In this document: positions 1 to 13,128 of the stretch, piece by piece
Numbering within the stretch: the first letter of the stretch is position 1
Layout: each line of letters starts with the position of its first letter
Source: a cyanobacterium endosymbiont of Epithemia clementina EcSB
Lineage (GTDB): Bacteria > Cyanobacteriota > Cyanobacteriia > Cyanobacteriales > Microcystaceae
DNA: 64,000 nucleotides
Assembly: GCF_029919255.1 (NCBI RefSeq)
Contig: NZ_CP123991.1
Location: 1,605,110-1,669,109 of the forward strand
Direction: 5' to 3'
Notes under the pieces: generated by a model
What the model was told of the DNA's origin: nothing
Seen by the model: the letters and a program-made list of their open reading frames with translations, nothing else
Databases searched by the model: none
Program-made: the position numbers and the translations under genes

Positions 1-169
1 GTTCTTGTTTTGATATGGCTTCTTGAATACGACTTTCAGCAAAGTCTCGTATTCCTGATTCATAAGCTGCCCGCATTTGAGGAACAGATACCTGTTTGGT
101 GACAGCTATCAAACGAACATGAGAAGGTAGTTGTTGACGAATTCGATTAAGACGTTGAGCAATGGTCAT
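1..169 (-). CDS. pipY: PipY/YggS-family PLP-binding protein (partial)
   Basis: The gene is cut by the window start, so only about the first 56 codons are seen. The ATG is at 167-169. The translation opens MTIAQRLNRIRQQLPSHVRL and goes on to an AVTKQV segment, which is the PLP-lysine strand of the YggS/PROSC family (alanine racemase-like barrel without racemase activity). Family members keep vitamin B6 and amino-acid pools in balance. It starts 51 bases after the stop of pipX on the same strand, the conserved cyanobacterial pipX-pipY order, so co-transcription is likely. The identification rests on the N-terminal strand, the lysine and the neighbour. The C-terminal part cannot be judged. Confidence 0.85.
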   Translation of the reverse strand, partial: MTIAQRLNRIRQQLPSHVRLIAVTKQVSVPQMRAAYESGIRDFAESRIQEAISKQE

Positions 170-220
170 TGACCTAGAAAAATACTATAGTTTTGACGTA
201 GAGTTAAATGTTCCAAATAA

Positions 221-490
221 TCAGGGAAATGTTCGTTTATAAATCATCTGGAGTTCTTGATAATCTTGAAAAGCTCCTAAACGGCGCAGGTCACGCACAC
301 GAGTCTCTACCAATAGCCTAGCACTGGAACGACTTACTGGCTCAAAAAGCATGTCAGTGGGCAAAATTTTTAATAGAAAAAATAACCGTTGAGCATATAA
401 GGTTGTAAATAACTCTTGATTATTATCTAATAGACACACTCTATAAAGTAGCCCGAAGGTGGGATGGTTGAAATAAGTTTCGTTGCTCAT
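221..490 (-). CDS. pipX: PipX, P-II/NtcA-interacting protein
   Basis: The product is 89 residues, the usual PipX length. The N-terminal two-thirds is the Tudor-like domain (NHPTFGLLYRV, then ELFTTLYAQRLFFLL with Tyr32), followed by two C-terminal helices (ARLLVETRVRDLRRLGAF and the end KRTFP). In cyanobacteria PipX coactivates NtcA when 2-oxoglutarate is high and is captured by P-II when it is low, so it links carbon/nitrogen status to transcription. Its partner glnB (39337) is in the same window, and both look intact. It is the first gene of a pipX-pipY pair. The ATG start at 488-490 matches the family N-terminus. No canonical NtcA box (GTA-N8-TAC) was seen upstream. Confidence 0.93.
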   Translation of the reverse strand: MSNETYFNHPTFGLLYRVCLLDNNQELFTTLYAQRLFFLLKILPTDMLFEPVSRSSARLLVETRVRDLRRLGAFQDYQELQMIYKRTFP

Positions 491-978
491 TCAAGTTCCT
501 AAAAAATTTTTTCTCTTCAAGAGAGGAATAACTAAAACTACTGGTCAATGTCAACTCGAACGTCTGTACATATAACCCTGACGGATTACTTAAATGATTA
601 TTTTAACTATACAAACCTGAATTAGGTATTAAGAGTTTCAAGTGCGGGCACGTCTTGCTGGATAAAGGATTTGTACCTTTTAGCTCTTCTTTCTACTGTA
701 GCTTAGACCAGTTCCAACAAAGTTATGATAAACAAAAGCCGGAAGTTTTATTCATCAAAGTTTTCAATACTTTCAAACTGAATTTTTATAAAGATCAAGT
801 TTTGGAAGTTATTAGCTGCTGATCTATCAGACTAAGTCTATAAAAGACTAAATTTTTACAATCAAAAGATTTAAAAGTCCTTAATAGTTATAGATTATCA
901 ATAAAGTTCTTTATTGTAAGTCTTCGTCGGGACATAACTTAAGTACAATTGGTCAGAAGTTGTTATTAGAGACGAATT
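491..978. other. Divergent intergenic region without a recognised gene
   Basis: This AT-rich spacer lies between the divergent pipX and pstS-like genes and must hold both promoters. I found no protein-like reading frame and no strong hairpin. It may contain eroded DNA, but nothing can be named. Confidence 0.5.
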
Positions 979-1935
979 ATGTCACAAAAAAACAAGACCT
1001 ACGTGATTATTATGTTTCTTCTGATTACTGCCGGAATTTTAGGAGGGGCTTATTGGTGGTTTATTCAAAAAATTAGCGAAAATCACCGATTTTTTTCCTC
1101 TGGAATGACCATATTTCCTAAAAATAAAGTAATTACATCCGGTTCTCCTTTACCACCGCCTCCTTCTCCTACCGATTCAGGAACTTTCTTTTTTCCTACA
1201 AAGATCCCCCCAGGGATTCTCATCAGAATTAGTAGCTCGACCACTATGGAATTACTTAATCAAGCTCTAAAAAATGGTTTTGAACAACAATTTCCAGAAG
1301 CTCAGATAATTGTAAACACACAGAAATCGGATAAAAGTATTGAGTTATTATTAAGGGGCAACGTTGATATTGCAGCAATATCTCGTGATCTCACCAATGA
1401 TGAAAAATCTCAAGGATTAACTGCTATTCTTATGGCTAAAGATGTGATTGCCATCGTAATTGGAGCTCAAAATCCTTTTCGTCATGGATTAACACAAACT
1501 CAGGTAGTTGACATTTTTCAAGGAAAAATCACCAATTGGTCAATTTTAGGAAGATCTCCAGGAGCAATTCAAGTGATTAATCACCCTTCTGTCAGTAGCA
1601 CACGTCAGATTTTTGAACAATTAATCCTAAAGAGGAAAGATTTTGGTAATACTTCCGACATCATTACCACAACTAAAGAGGTAACTACTTCCACTACTTC
1701 TATATTACGAGCTCTAGGAACTGATGGCATTAGTTATGCAACCTATTCTCAAATTGGAAATCAACAGATAGTACGAACTGTCCCCATTGACGACCATACT
1801 TCTGAAGTCTCCAAATATCCTTATAGGCAATCACTCTATTATGTTTACCAAAAACCTTCTTCAGAAGCAGTTAAAACGTTTTTAGGTTATGCAGTTTCTC
1901 CTATGGGACAGCAGATTATCAATGACACTCAATAA
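979..1935 (+). CDS. PstS-like phosphate-type substrate-binding protein
   Basis: The protein has 318 residues. Residues about 7-29 form one hydrophobic segment (VIIMFLLITAGILGGAYWWF), an uncleaved anchor or signal without a lipobox. A proline-rich linker follows (LPPPPSPTD). The rest is a type-2 periplasmic binding domain of the PstS family: ILIRISSSTTM near residue 85, a phosphate-loop-like stretch, then GNVDIAAISRDLTNDEK and the conserved VVDIFQGKITNW. Such proteins capture phosphate, or a similar oxyanion, at the outer face of the membrane. No pstCAB genes lie beside it, so it is an orphan here and its ligand is inferred. Cyanobacteria often carry PstS paralogues with sensing or scavenging roles. 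Confidence 0.75.
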   Translation: MSQKNKTYVIIMFLLITAGILGGAYWWFIQKISENHRFFSSGMTIFPKNKVITSGSPLPPPPSPTDSGTFFFPTKIPPGILIRISSSTTMELLNQALKNGFEQQFPEAQIIVNTQKSDKSIELLLRGNVDIAAISRDLTNDEKSQGLTAILMAKDVIAIVIGAQNPFRHGLTQTQVVDIFQGKITNWSILGRSPGAIQVINHPSVSSTRQIFEQLILKRKDFGNTSDIITTTKEVTTSTTSILRALGTDGISYATYSQIGNQQIVRTVPIDDHTSEVSKYPYRQSLYYVYQKPSSEAVKTFLGYAVSPMGQQIINDTQ

Positions 1936-1957
1936 ATTCACACATCGAGAATATCAC

Positions 1958-2180
1958 ATACTCGCCAACATGTCTTCTATATAATTCACAATGTGACCAT
2001 TCTCTGAAAAAAATAGCAAAGCTTTGTAAAACTGGAATTGCTTCTTCACACTGTCCTCATCGAACTCACGTTCAACAATCGTAATTGAGACAGATTCAAT
2101 GTAGTAACTACTTTTTGTGGAGTAAATTGAAAAATAAATACTTGGGCTACATAATAAATCTCTTGACTTGAAGCAAATTC
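1958..2180 (-). pseudogene. Possible gene relic, family not recognised
   Basis: On the minus strand one frame reads about 50 protein-like codons ending at a stop near 1958 (…ITIVEREFDEDSVKKQF… to …YIEDMLASM). Just upstream a second frame reads EIYYVAQVFIFQFTPQKVV. The two could be halves of one protein separated by a frameshift near 2110. There is no start codon or ribosome-binding site. I do not recognise the family. It may also be chance coding-like sequence. Confidence 0.35.
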
Positions 2181-2238
2181 CACAACCCTTGTTTAAAGAG
2201 GCTTACAGAGGGAGAAGAAAAAAAGTTTTAAAAAAGGG

Positions 2239-2266
2239 TTGACATTTTCTAGGACGTTGGTATAGA
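2239..2266 (+). promoter_or_regulatory. rRNA operon promoter
   Basis: A consensus sigma-70 -35 box TTGACA (2239-2244) is followed after 16 bases by TATAGA (2261-2266). This gives a leader of about 215 bases before the 16S gene. It is the best promoter match seen in the window and sits where an rRNA promoter should be. Confidence 0.75.
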
Positions 2267-2487
2267 TTGGTAAATGCGCGGTTAAGAGCAACACGCTCTC
2301 CACCAGCGCACTGAACCTTGAAAAATCCATAGTTTAGAAGCTAAAAGCCATAAAACCCTTGTCATTGGAAAAATTATACATCTTATTGTTTTTCCTGTCT
2401 AGTAGACAAAAAAACGATAAGACTAAATAGATAAGGAGCCGAAGAACCAATTTAATTGGGAAATATCGGCGCAAGTCAGATCAAACA

Positions 2488-3973
<1,486 letters not shown>

Positions 3974-4121
3974 TAGGGAGACCTTAATTCGGGGTAAAAG
4001 GTAAAAGGTAAAAGACGAAAGTCTAAAGCCTAAATAAACGCCTTTCCTTAGAATGGATCCCAAGGTCGTGCAAGGGAAAACTGCTTGTATTAGCTTCTAA
4101 ACTGGAATTGGTTCGGAACGA

Positions 4122-4195
<74 letters not shown>

Positions 4196-4444
4196 CCTAA
4201 ATACAATGTGTGCTTTTTAAAGCAACATTCAAACATGGGTCCAGCACCGAGTCTTACTTGGATAAAGTAGGACAGACTGCTGGGCAGTTAAAGTCCAGTA
4301 AAGTACCTTGAAAACTGCATAAAAACGAGAAAACGGTCATATTCTTATGTTATTAGTTAACGCGTTGTTAATACGTTGTTAACTGAAGCGTAAAAAAATA
4401 CTGTCCGTGTAGAAAAGTCCAAGTGATAAGTACCATATTGAAAT

Positions 4445-7317
<2,873 letters not shown>

Positions 7318-7398
7318 CTATATTACTTTGAACTTTTACTTTGAACTTTTTTTCTCGTTTTTTGCAGTCTTGAGGGTACTTTTCTTAATCATTTCACT

Positions 7399-7518
7399 TC
7401 CTGGTGTCTCTAGCACCGTGGACCCACTGCGATACCATCCCGAACTCGCTTGTGAAACGCGGCAGCGGCCAAGATACTTGTGGGGTAGCCCACCGGGACA
7501 ATAGCTCGATGCCAGGAT
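7399..7518 (+). rRNA. rrf: 5S ribosomal RNA
   Basis: The 5' strand TCCTGGTGTC pairs with the 3' strand ATGCCAGGA. Between them lie the conserved loops ACCCACTGCGATACCATCCCGAACTCG and the helix around GTGGGGTAGCCCAC. The length is about 120 nt. It lies 81 bases after 23S and completes the 16S-Ile-23S-5S operon. The ends are accurate to a base or two. Confidence 0.95.
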
Positions 7519-7519
7519 T

Positions 7520-7574
7520 AATTATTAAACAAATAGCTTGCCTTCTTTGAGGGCAAGCTATTTGTTTAATAATT
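7520..7574 (+). terminator. rRNA operon terminator hairpin
   Basis: This is a perfect 23-bp inverted repeat (arms 7520-7542 and 7552-7574) around a 9-base loop, starting within two bases of the 5S 3' end. Its position and stability argue for the operon terminator. The 3' arm overlaps a second hairpin (7565-7608), so the two cannot form together. Confidence 0.8.
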
Positions 7575-7608
7575 AAAACTTATAATTTTTTAAGTTTTAA
7601 TTATTAAA
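7565..7608. repeat. Second inverted repeat overlapping the rRNA terminator
   Basis: Perfect 18-bp arms lie at 7565-7582 and 7591-7608 with an 8-base loop. Ten bases of its 5' arm are also the 3' end of the rRNA terminator stem. It is AT-rich. It may be a backup terminator or the minus-strand terminator for cofG, whose stop is about 100 bases away. Confidence 0.55.
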
Positions 7609-7711
7609 TGTTGTTTTTTATCGAATTAAATTCTGTTTGAAATTAATTTTGAAATTAATTCCGTACCTAACCTAATCTACAAAATAGATTCAAGACTGAT
7701 ACTGATAATAT

Positions 7712-8704
7712 CTAGTAATTTTTATTTTGACTATGAGAAGGATAGTTTATTGTACTCTGTTGGTTTCTCCAGTTTTCCACAGCTTGCTTTAATGATAAAG
7801 GTAACCAACAATCGTATTGGGGATAAATAGGAAGACGAGGAACTAAATTCCATTTTTGAGATTGGAGAAGTTCAAATAGTTCTTGATGGGTTAAATGAGG
7901 ATAATTTGGATTAACTTCATCTTTTGGGCTAATTCCACCTAAATCTTTGGCTCCTGCTTCTAAACAATCAAGTAAACAAGAAGGGTCTAAGATTAAATTA
8001 GGAGGAATTTGTAGAGTAATGTTGTTAGGTAAAATTTGTCTTGCTTTGGCTATTATTTCTGGTAGTTTAGAAGGATTGAAAGAAGGGGTTAAAAAGGCTT
8101 GTTGGTGTCCTAAACTATGGGGTTGTAAGATAACTTCTTGAATGTGGCCCCATTTTTGATGAATTTGGGTGATCGCTCCCAATGTTTCCCACCAATCATC
8201 AGAATTTTCTCCAATTCCTAATAAAAGTCCTGTGGTGAAGGGGACTTTTAATTGTCCTGCCCATTCCAACTGTTGTAAGCGCAATTGAGGAACTTTACTA
8301 GGGGCGTGGCGATGAACAGTTTCTAATAATTTAGGAGTAATTTGTTCTAACATTAACCCCATCGATACATTGACAGATTTGAGAGTTTTCATCTCAGTAA
8401 AACTTAATGGTCCAACGTTAGTATGGGGTAAAAATCCTAGAGATAAACTCAATTGACACAGCTCATAAATTCTCTGTAACCAAGATTGTCTTTTTGGAGA
8501 ATGGGGATGAATTTCTCCGCTAAGAATAAGTATTTCACAAACATTTTGTTCTTGAAGAGATTGTGAGATTTGCCATGCTTTGGGAATACTTAACCACGAA
8601 TCTTGACCAGGAGCAACTCTAAAATTGCAATAGGTACAACGATTGAAACATTCATAGGTAACAACAAGAGTATAAGCAGGACTGTAAGTAATAGTACGGG
8701 ACAT
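7712..8704 (-). CDS. cofG: CofG, FO synthase radical-SAM subunit
   Basis: The protein has 330 residues. A radical-SAM CX3CX2C cluster (Cys19, Cys23, Cys26, in ECFNRCTYCNFRVAPG) is placed at the N-terminus as in CofG, followed by the family segments ILILSGEIHP and LEAGAKDLGGISPKDEVNP. CofG works with CofH on a tyrosine adduct and 5-amino-6-ribitylaminouracil to make 7,8-didemethyl-8-hydroxy-5-deazariboflavin (FO). FO is the antenna of cyanobacterial photolyases and the core of F420. No cofH is in the window. The gene is single, with the ATG at 8702-8704, and points toward the rRNA operon. It appears intact, including the C-terminal part. Confidence 0.9.
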   Translation of the reverse strand: MSRTITYSPAYTLVVTYECFNRCTYCNFRVAPGQDSWLSIPKAWQISQSLQEQNVCEILILSGEIHPHSPKRQSWLQRIYELCQLSLSLGFLPHTNVGPLSFTEMKTLKSVNVSMGLMLEQITPKLLETVHRHAPSKVPQLRLQQLEWAGQLKVPFTTGLLLGIGENSDDWWETLGAITQIHQKWGHIQEVILQPHSLGHQQAFLTPSFNPSKLPEIIAKARQILPNNITLQIPPNLILDPSCLLDCLEAGAKDLGGISPKDEVNPNYPHLTHQELFELLQSQKWNLVPRLPIYPQYDCWLPLSLKQAVENWRNQQSTINYPSHSQNKNY

Positions 8705-9520
8705 GGGATAGTTAAATTTTAAAGTTCTTGATCTATTTTCTTGTTAATTTTTAAATTTAAAAGTTAATTGAGGATTAAGATTAGTAGCTTTGAATTTACA
8801 GACATTACGATGAAAGTTGATGCTCGTCATGGTTAATGAATAAGATTAAATTAAGATTAGAAAATGCAATGTCATTTCTAGATAAATTATCTAAGAAGAA
8901 AAAAAGATTATATAATAATCTGAAAAGTATAAAAAACTTTAAATAAAGAAAATATCAAATATTTTAAATAGCTTTTAGACGAAATAATTTGTAAAGAGTA
9001 GATTTTTTTACATAAAGAAGTAAATAAAATTTAAACTACTGCAAAAATAAAAAAAATAAAAAAATAAATATGATTATTATTTTTTGAGAAAAACTTAGTG
9101 TAGATAAGTAGTTTAGTTAAGACAAAGCTAATAAAATAGGATAAAAAAAATTATACTAATGTTTTAGACTGACGTATAGTCCGGACAAATGTAATAGATG
9201 AGAAATTGCATCAAATACTAAACTCAGTTTAATCAATGAGATTCTAAATTCAAAATAACTAACTATTACCTATTATCATATTTTAATTCAAAAAATAATA
9301 ATTTGATTGAGCAAAAAAATAGATTTAATAGCAACTTGTTTTTCTTGTGATTTAATGACTAAAAATATTCATGGCAATAAAAAAATAACTATATTAATTT
9401 GCATTAAATAGAAAAAAGTATCTATTTATCTAAAAATAGATTTCAAATGACATGTAATCGATATTTAATTATTTATCGAAAAAATATATACTTAAAAATT
9501 AAAATAAATAATTTAATAGG
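8705..9520. other. AT-rich intergenic DNA, no gene recognised
   Basis: This stretch is strongly AT-rich with many A/T runs. It lies where the first half of glpX would be expected, but I could not recognise any GlpX sequence in it. No RNA gene or hairpin stands out. Confidence 0.5.
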
Positions 9521-9946
9521 GATTCAATTGCTTTTGAAGGAACCAATATTTATGCTTTAATGGAGATCGGAGCAGCTCCCGAAAAGGTTATTTCAGCTGC
9601 GGACATGCGTTGTTTAGATGGACATTTTCAAGGACAGTTAGTCTATGATTCCGCAGTTGTTAAAACTGGTTTAATTAGCGAAAGCAAAGAGGGAAACCTA
9701 GCACGACTCAGAGAAATGGGCATCGAAGATCCTGATCGGAATCTATAACGCTGATGAATTAGCCTGTGGTGAAACTGTTCTCTTTGCTGCTTGTGGAATT
9801 ACCCCGGGGATTTTTAATGAAAGGGGTTCGTCTCTTCCATACAAGAGCCGGGACTCACAGTTTAGTTATCTCCAGTCAATCTAAGACAGCCCGTTTTATC
9901 GATAGAGTTCATCTGTTTAACAAACCTAAGTCCATTAATCTTCACT
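9521..9946 (+). pseudogene. glpX: glpX relic (class II fructose-1,6-/sedoheptulose-1,7-bisphosphatase), C-terminal part
   Basis: Three consecutive frames give the C-terminal part of cyanobacterial GlpX. The first reads [20 protein letters not shown], then [28 protein letters not shown] and GIEDPDR. After a frameshift near 9743 comes [23 protein letters not shown]. After a second shift near 9815 comes MKGVRLFH and [21 protein letters not shown]. The N-terminal part is not recognisable. In cyanobacteria this enzyme is the bifunctional FBPase/SBPase of the Calvin cycle and gluconeogenesis, and it often lies just upstream of hemA, as here. The lost 5' part and the two frameshifts mean no active enzyme can be made from this locus. 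Confidence 0.9.
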
Positions 9947-10254
9947 AGATCGCCTCAGTTGCAATTGAAATGTGAGGAGTAAGAGACCATAAGGGCGAAC
10001 AATTTCAGATTCCATCGCTTAGGAGTAGTGTCCGTATAGGAGTCTGGAATGGTAAGGCTTTTGAGTAGAAATTTTTGGAGCTCCCGATTCCCAAGCTCCT
10101 AGTTTCTGTTTTAAATTTTATAAGGTTTATTTCGATAAATATTAGCTATAGTGGCTATTTAGATATAAATTATCCAAATCAAAGAGAGCAGAACTTAAAT
10201 TCTTAAATTTTTCATTGCTTAACAGTGCAAGATCGAATCCTTGTAGGAGAACAC

Positions 10255-11541
10255 ATGAATATTGCCGTTGTGGGTTTAAGCCATAAAACAGCCCCCGTCG
10301 AAATCCGCGAAAAGTTGAGTATTCAAGAAGCAAAACTCGAAGAAGCTATTGTCCATTTAAGAAGCTATCTCCACATCGACGAAGTAGCGATTATTAGCAC
10401 CTGCAATCGTTTAGAAATTTACGCAGTGGTTACTGATACAGAAAAAGGGGTAGTAGAAATTAATCAATTTCTATCTGAAGTGGGTCATTTATCGTTAAAT
10501 TCTCTACGACGATACCTATTCATTTTGCTCCACCAGGATGCAGTCCGTCATCTGCTTCGAGTCTCTGCGGGTTTAGAAAGTCTAGTCTTAGGGGAAGGAC
10601 AAATCTTAGCCCAAGTGAAAACTACTCACAGATTAGCTAAAAAATACAAAGGTATTGGGCGATTGCTTGATCGTCTCTTCAAGCAAGCTATAACTGCTGG
10701 CAAACGGGTTCGAAGCGAGACCAATATCGGAACTGGAGCTGTTTCTATTAGTTCTGCCGCGGTAGAATTAGCCCAAACTAAAGCCAAAGATTTTACCAAT
10801 CGTCGAGTGACCATTATTGGCGCGGGAAAAATGGCTCGTTTGCTGGTGCAGCATCTTTTGGCTAAAGGGGCAACTGATATTACTGTCGTCAACCGTTCCC
10901 AACGACGTGCCCAAGATTTAGCTAATAAATTTTCTCAAGCACCTCTTACCTTGAAACCTCTTGATGAGACGATGCAAGTAGTAGCTGCTTCCCATATTGT
11001 TTTTACTAGTACAGGAGCCACAGAACCAATTTTATGTAAGGAAAATCTTACTGAGGCATTAGATCCCAATCATTTCTTGATGTTGTTGGATATCTCAGTT
11101 CCCCGTAATGTAGCTGCTGATGTCCAAGAGATGGATATCATTGAATCCTACAATGTGGATGATTTAAAAGCAGTGGTGGCTCAAAATCATGAAAGCCGTC
11201 GTCGGATGGCACAAGAAGCTGAAAGACCCCTTGAAGAAGAAATAAAAGCCTTTGAGTTGTGGTGGCGTTCTTTAGAGACAGTTCCCACTATCAGTTCTCT
11301 GCGAACTAAAGTAGAAGGTATTCGAGAACAGGAATTAGAAAAAGCTCTATCTCGTTTGGGAACTGAATTTGCTGAGAAACACCAAGAAGTAATTGAAGCT
11401 TTAACACGAGGAATCGTTAATAAAATTCTCCATGAACCAATGGTACAATTGCGAGCCCAACAGGATATTGAAGCTCGAAAACGTTGTCTTCAATCTCTGC
11501 AAATGTTATTTGATCTAGAAATAGAAGAACAATTTAGTTAG
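10255..11541 (+). CDS. hemA: Glutamyl-tRNA reductase HemA
   Basis: HemA reduces glutamyl-tRNA to glutamate-1-semialdehyde, the first committed step of C5 tetrapyrrole synthesis (haem, chlorophyll, bilins, sirohaem). The N-terminal domain starts [20 protein letters not shown] and carries the catalytic Cys50 in [10 protein letters not shown]. Then come [16 protein letters not shown], the NADPH-binding domain ([16 protein letters not shown]) and the C-terminal dimerisation helices. I chose the ATG at 10255, preceded by AGGAGA (10245-10250), over an upstream in-frame GTG at 10225. This gives 428 residues, the family length. The dead glpX lies upstream in the usual cyanobacterial order. A clear terminator follows. 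hemW, a haem-related gene, is also retained at the far end of the window. Confidence 0.96.
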   Translation: MNIAVVGLSHKTAPVEIREKLSIQEAKLEEAIVHLRSYLHIDEVAIISTCNRLEIYAVVTDTEKGVVEINQFLSEVGHLSLNSLRRYLFILLHQDAVRHLLRVSAGLESLVLGEGQILAQVKTTHRLAKKYKGIGRLLDRLFKQAITAGKRVRSETNIGTGAVSISSAAVELAQTKAKDFTNRRVTIIGAGKMARLLVQHLLAKGATDITVVNRSQRRAQDLANKFSQAPLTLKPLDETMQVVAASHIVFTSTGATEPILCKENLTEALDPNHFLMLLDISVPRNVAADVQEMDIIESYNVDDLKAVVAQNHESRRRMAQEAERPLEEEIKAFELWWRSLETVPTISSLRTKVEGIREQELEKALSRLGTEFAEKHQEVIEALTRGIVNKILHEPMVQLRAQQDIEARKRCLQSLQMLFDLEIEEQFS

Positions 11542-11572
11542 AGATTAGAATTAAGTTGAGTGATTTTTGAGG

Positions 11573-11605
11573 GAGACGTTTGTTGAAAACGTCTCTGTTT
11601 TCTTT
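11573..11605 (+). terminator. hemA intrinsic terminator
   Basis: A 9-bp perfect stem (11573-11581 / 11587-11595) with a 5-base loop is followed by a T-rich run (TGTTTTCTTTT). It begins 32 bases after the hemA stop. Confidence 0.85.
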
Positions 11606-13128
11606 TACCCTAAATATTTTTTATGATTTATAATTCTGATTGTCTTGGGGTAGCTTGTGGGAAATACTATATTCTAGCCTTCTAAAACTTTCAACCCATT
11701 AATTTTCTTACTTTAGTGTGTAACAAAAAAAGTTTTAGAAGCTTAAAAAAATATAATTTAGCAAAATTTTAAAATAAAACTTGGCTGTTAAGTTACGGTT
11801 TGCCAGAGTGAAAAGCTTATTCATTGTTAATTTTATCAATGATCAATAGTCATATCAACTATCGATAACTCCCATTTTTTAAAACCTAGCCTCTTCTATT
11901 TTTTATCTTATTTCTGATAATTTAGTTACGCTATATATAGCTTTTTTTTAAAAAAATTAATATAAAAATTATTTTCTATTTATACTTGATAAACATCCTG
12001 AAATTAGAAGATAACATCAGTTGATTAAATTATTGCGGACAACTCTATTATAACTTTTTATGGTAAGTTAAGTGCAAGTATTTTTAAAAAAAATCTATTC
12101 TAGAACTGTTTAAAATAACCTATTTATAGAGAAAATTACATCAGATAAAAGCTTATAAAGTTGCCGAGATAATGTTTGAAGGTAAATATGATTTAACTAA
12201 GGAAGTTAAATGAATTTTTGCTAAAAGCGGTTACCATAAAAAATATGAATCAAAACAAAATAAATTAAACTTCAATTACTTAAATATAGAGAGAAAAAAT
12301 AATTTGCTTGTGTTTACCCAAAGAAACTTTGTAAAAACAAACTGTATCACTGAAGAAGCTGAAAAAGCCTTCATGGTTATTAGCTAATGTAATGATAGAT
12401 GAGATGATCTCTTTAACCGATATTACTACACAAGGGGACAGGATTGCTACTTCTGGAGACCAGCTCATGTCCTTAACAATCAGTTTCGGATGAACATGGG
12501 TCTATCCTCTTGTTCCGAACTAAAGGCAAACTAGGCTACAATTAGATACGTAACAATACGGATATTGGTCAATAACATTTTAAAAAGTAAAGTCTACTCT
12601 AAAATTACTAGTCTAAAACTAACTGGGGAATTACTATTAACAGTGTTGCCCCAAATTACATTTAAACTTTAGCCTGGAATATTTTTCAATTTCATGAAAC
12701 TTCAAAATTAGAATAATTGTTGCTTAGCAAAGCAATAAAAAGGTATTCTGCACGCTGTCATCTTTAATTCTGTTACCCGAGCATAATTGAGAAAATACAG
12801 TAATATCAATATTTTAATCAAAATTCATTTGAATTTATCAATAGGCATTCAACTTTAAAGAAAGAGAGTATTTTTATGTTCAGCAGGACGTAATTGACAT
12901 CTTAGAAAAGTCCTCAAATGACCTCAAAAAATATCAAAAAAAATGTTTATCTGCATAATTATGAATAAGTTTTGGAAACTATGATAAGGTAAATCGTTTA
13001 TCATCCATTTTCTGAACTTAAACAAATTATCCAAACCTAGTTAACCCTTTTGGAGCAAAAATAAAGAATAAACGAAAGTGGATAAATACAGTTTAAGATA
13101 TAACTCGGGAAACCGTTACAAGATATCT
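11606..13128. other. Long AT-rich intergenic region
   Basis: About 1.5 kb lies between the hemA terminator and purM. Apart from one coding-like fragment at 12303-12494 I see no gene, tRNA or strong hairpin. The purM promoter must lie near the right end. Confidence 0.5.
12303..12494 (+). pseudogene. Possible gene fragment, family unknown
   Basis: One frame reads FTQRNFVKTNC…EEAEKAFMVI and then stops. A shifted frame continues NVMIDEMISLTDITTQGDRIATSGDQLM before a stop at 12492-12494. Together they look like one protein broken by a frameshift near 12375. I do not recognise the family. The minus-strand open frame over the same DNA is probably its shadow. Confidence 0.4.
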
